A DNA stretch of 64,000 nucleotides from Pterois miles (lineage: Eukaryota; Chordata; Actinopteri; Perciformes; Scorpaenidae), in assembly GCA_947000775.1 (NCBI GenBank), contig CAMQGK010000038.1, positions 1 through 64,000 of the forward strand. The letters are read 5' to 3'. Each line of letters opens with the position of its first letter. Position 1 is the stretch's first letter. This document shows positions 61,298 to 64,000 of the stretch, piece after piece. The translations under genes and the position numbers were made by a program. Under the pieces are notes generated by a model. The model did no database searches. It had not been told where the DNA came from and saw only the letters and a list, made by a program, of their open reading frames with translations.

Positions 61298-61549
61298 TTA
61301 ATGTCAGAACATTTTTTTCCTCGGTCATGCTCGCTCTCCCAGCCGTCAGTTTTAGAATTGGTAAAACAAAATAAATCTGAACTCTGCCATCTAATTGGGG
61401 AAACAATAAGGATTAATGTAACGTTGAGTCAATATGTAATTTACTTTTTTATTCATTTAAATTGTTCATGTGTTTTAACCCTGTCAGTACGGCTGGGTTG
61501 TGCTGTTACAATACAGCTTAATTAAGTAGCATTGTCATTAGCTGTCATG

Positions 61550-61552
<3 letters not shown>

Positions 61553-61630
<78 letters not shown>
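61553..61630. repeat. (AT)n microsatellite
   Basis: About 39 AT units. Confidence 0.97.
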
Positions 61631-61632
<2 letters not shown>

Positions 61633-62575
61633 TGAAATTCTCCATTTGTTAGAAACCACCTTATAGCATTGTTTTTAAAGAAAATACAAAGTCTGTCCAA
61701 CAGAAAACTGAGGCAGGTCTTTTGGACAGCTCATTGTTCCAAATATACACACTCACCAGCTAAACGAATACCTGGCTAATTATTTATATAATAATTATGC
61801 AGAATGACATCAGACCTTGGTCTGTTGCATTGAATGCCTTGGCTGGGTAGGTTGGTTAGGTTTAGGCATGAGGGATGGTCTGGGATAACAGGCAGTTGCA
61901 ACATTTTTTTGTACTATTCAGGTTTTGGAAAATGGGCCGTTGCAACAATGGCATGGCACTGGTATTTTATTGTTAAAATAAATCAAACATGACTCTAATT
62001 TGAAAAGAAACAGCTTGGAGGAATACGGAACAGCACTGCTTACAGATTGTACAGCTTTTCGATTCCATTCAACTCCACTTTTTGCTGTTGAACACTGTGA
62101 AACTCCAATAATGGTATTCTGACCTTTGGCTTTGCCATCGCCTCACCATTCTACCGCACACGCAGGCAGAGCTCCATCCAGGAGGAGAATGTGAGCTCAC
62201 ATCCTGAACACCCCTGGACAAATCAGGGTTTTGGAGGTGTGAAAGGACATACAAATGTGATCAATAGAGACAGTTGCCTGGAAAGGTCAGGCGGGGCTGT
62301 TGGTAAACACTAAAGTGAAATGGGTGATGAGCTTCGACTTTGCCTCTTGATCAGCACCCAACATTCGCCTGGTGCATTGTGCCTGGGGAGCAGTTTGGAG
62401 CATCGCTGGATAGCTGTTGGCTCTTGTGTGCCGCTCGGTTAGAGCAGGACTGCGGGGAAGACAGAGGCAATGCCAGGAAATAAAGACAAGATTGATTAGT
62501 TTTACTTTGACACACCTCCAACAACCTCCCACACCACCCACACCTCCACTGCAAGAAAAGCAGCCAGGCTGTGTA

Positions 62576-62615
<40 letters not shown>

Positions 62616-63376
62616 AGATTTGTCTGTGTGCTGAATTAGACTGTGATGTAGCTGGTAGACAGGTTTGTGAACTGGATCTGGTGTGGTAGTAATGTTACGC
62701 TAATGCAGCCCATTCACACAAAAAGGTATATAAATTCCACAATAATATGCAAGACATTTAGTGTGCAATAACAACGTAAGATAAGAAGTAAGAGTTAGTG
62801 ACATGTAAAAAGCGAGAAAGCCCACTTATGGTGGGCGGATGGGGTTAGGTGGATGGGTATTTCGGTTCCGACTGTCAAGTGTTTCACGTTTGACACATTT
62901 TCCATAGCTGTGTTATGTTGTTTATCACCTATTTTCCTAGTTTAGTTATTTATTTTAAGACCAATTATGATGTTTTCTTGCCTAAATGTAACTGCAGACA
63001 TTTGTGTAGTGTACAATGACACCCAAAAAGGGTAATTTGAAAACTCATGACATACCACATTTCTGTGTAATGTCATGGGATTCATATGCCTCCTTGAAAG
63101 AATGGTTTGGCTAATGTGTTCAGTTTTACAAGTAGGAAATATTACTGCTTGTGTGTAAGAAAGAAAGAAAGAAACAGGTAGATTAAGAGGAGATTAATAA
63201 ACCATAGTTTTACAGTTTGCCAGGATGTTTTCAATCTCAGGGCCCAGACCCCCCCCAAGGGATCCCAAGATAAGTCAGAGGGGTGAAATAATTTACACTG
63301 TTGCATTATTTTTGGTGATGCAGAGCAGAATTTTCAAATTAATCTGCAATTAAACTGCTTTACTCTGCAAAGGTAA
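61631..63376. other. no gene seen; (CA)n array
   Basis: Non-coding. CA array at 62577-62613, GAAA repeats at 63159-63175, and a repeat-like GGTTAGGTTTAGGC phrase near 61855. Confidence 0.5.
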
Positions 63377-63656
63377 TAGAAGAAGATATTCCTTTATTAG
63401 TCCCACAGTGGGGAAATTCAGTTTTTTACACTCTGTTGTTCACACAGTACATATACATGCGTCAATGGAGAGATGTCAGAGTGAGGGGGCTGCTCCTGAC
63501 AAGCGCCCAGAGCAGTTGGGGGTTCTGTGCCTTGCTCAGAGAGGAGGTAAACTGGCACCTCTACAGCAACCAGTTAGTCTTGGTCCATGGGGGACTTGAA
63601 CCGGCGTCCTCCGCGTCCTAACCCAAGTCCTTACGGACTGAGCTACTGCCGCCCCC
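63377..63656 (-). mobile_element. full-length tRNA-derived SINE
   Basis: The reverse complement starts GGGGGCGGCAGTAGCTCAGT (A box TAGCTCAGTCCGTAAGG), has B box GGTTCAAGTCC about 38 bases later, a middle body (ACTGGTTGCTGTAGAGGTGC, GAGCAAGGCACAGAACCCCC), and ends CCCACTGTGGGACTAATAAA plus GGAATATCTTCTTC, a LINE-type 3' tail. It resembles a complete SINE of about 280 bp. No clear target duplication. Confidence 0.85.
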
Positions 63657-64000
63657 AAACATTTAGATTTAATTGAGTTTAAAGATAAATATTTTAAGTG
63701 TAATAAATTAAGTGTTTCTGTCTTATGATTATGGATCCTTAAATGTGAGCCGAGTGACTTTATACAAGGCTAAAAATCAGCATGTCACTGCCCTGTGTGG
63801 TTGTCAGGATGTTGCACTTCTGACCATAACAGTGCAGTACATGTTAACACCAATACAGCAAGGTGAGAATTTAAAGATAAATAAAAATATATTAATGAAA
63901 ATACTTGTTGCTCTTCAATGTCCTGTGTGATAGATCATACAACTCACATTGATAAAAAGCAAAATGTCAGCTTTCAGCACAAAAATATGCACCACTGACA
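63657..64000. other. no gene seen
   Basis: AT-rich non-coding DNA to the window edge. Confidence 0.5.

Noticed and set aside
63377..63656. tRNA gene on the minus strand
   Set aside because: The tRNA-like A and B boxes continue into a SINE body and LINE-type tail, and a full cloverleaf 3' half is lacking.

Overview
The window looks like intergenic or intronic DNA from a bony fish, most likely a percomorph teleost. The reasons are the AT-rich, microsatellite-rich background (long AT, CA and CTAT arrays), the absence of any recognisable multi-exon host gene, and a mix of elements typical of fish: a chromodomain Ty3/gypsy retrotransposon, tRNA-derived SINEs with B boxes, CR1/L2/Rex1-type LINE debris, and hAT, Tc1/mariner and pogo-like non-autonomous DNA transposons. 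The species call rests on recognising these families by eye, not on any search. I found no intact host protein-coding gene, no intact tRNA gene and no CRISPR array.

Left edge (2 to about 5545): a nearly complete Ty3/gypsy chromovirus on the minus strand. Its two LTRs are identical over about 485 bp, with TATA and AATAAA signals, a polypurine tract, a gag with a CCHC knuckle, and a pol with protease, reverse transcriptase, RNase H, integrase and chromodomain. Coding is interrupted by one stop codon and several frame changes, mostly at homopolymers or very GC-rich tracts. The LTRs say young; the reading frames say dead (or badly assembled).

6 to 40 kb: LINE 3' tails, an unassigned stretch, SINE copies (two with clear target-site duplications), a Tc1/mariner-type MITE at 15.4 kb, a decayed transposase-like gene remnant at 17 kb that still carries a small intron with consensus splice sites, a 32-bp minisatellite, several dispersed MITE-like repeats, and a hAT MITE at 39 kb with a perfect 8-bp target duplication.

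40.28 to 40.74 kb: a decayed 28S ribosomal RNA fragment with an internal deletion, one of the most unexpected items here.

41 to 64 kb: mostly unique sequence with several high-complexity blocks that could be conserved non-coding elements (an inference only), interrupted by LINE reverse-transcriptase remnants (44.7 and 52.3 kb), a longer relative of the hAT MITE (47.5 kb), a MITE family with TAGGGCTGT ends, a pogo-like element with a transposase C-terminal relic (57.4 kb), a 350-bp AT array with an adjoining inverted duplication (60.2 kb), a fold-back repeat flanked by 13-bp direct repeats (61.1 kb), and a tRNA-derived SINE (63.4 kb).

Nothing here forms an operon-like or defence-like system. 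The interest lies in the record of transposition, nesting and rRNA retroposition, and in possible regulatory blocks of a gene desert.
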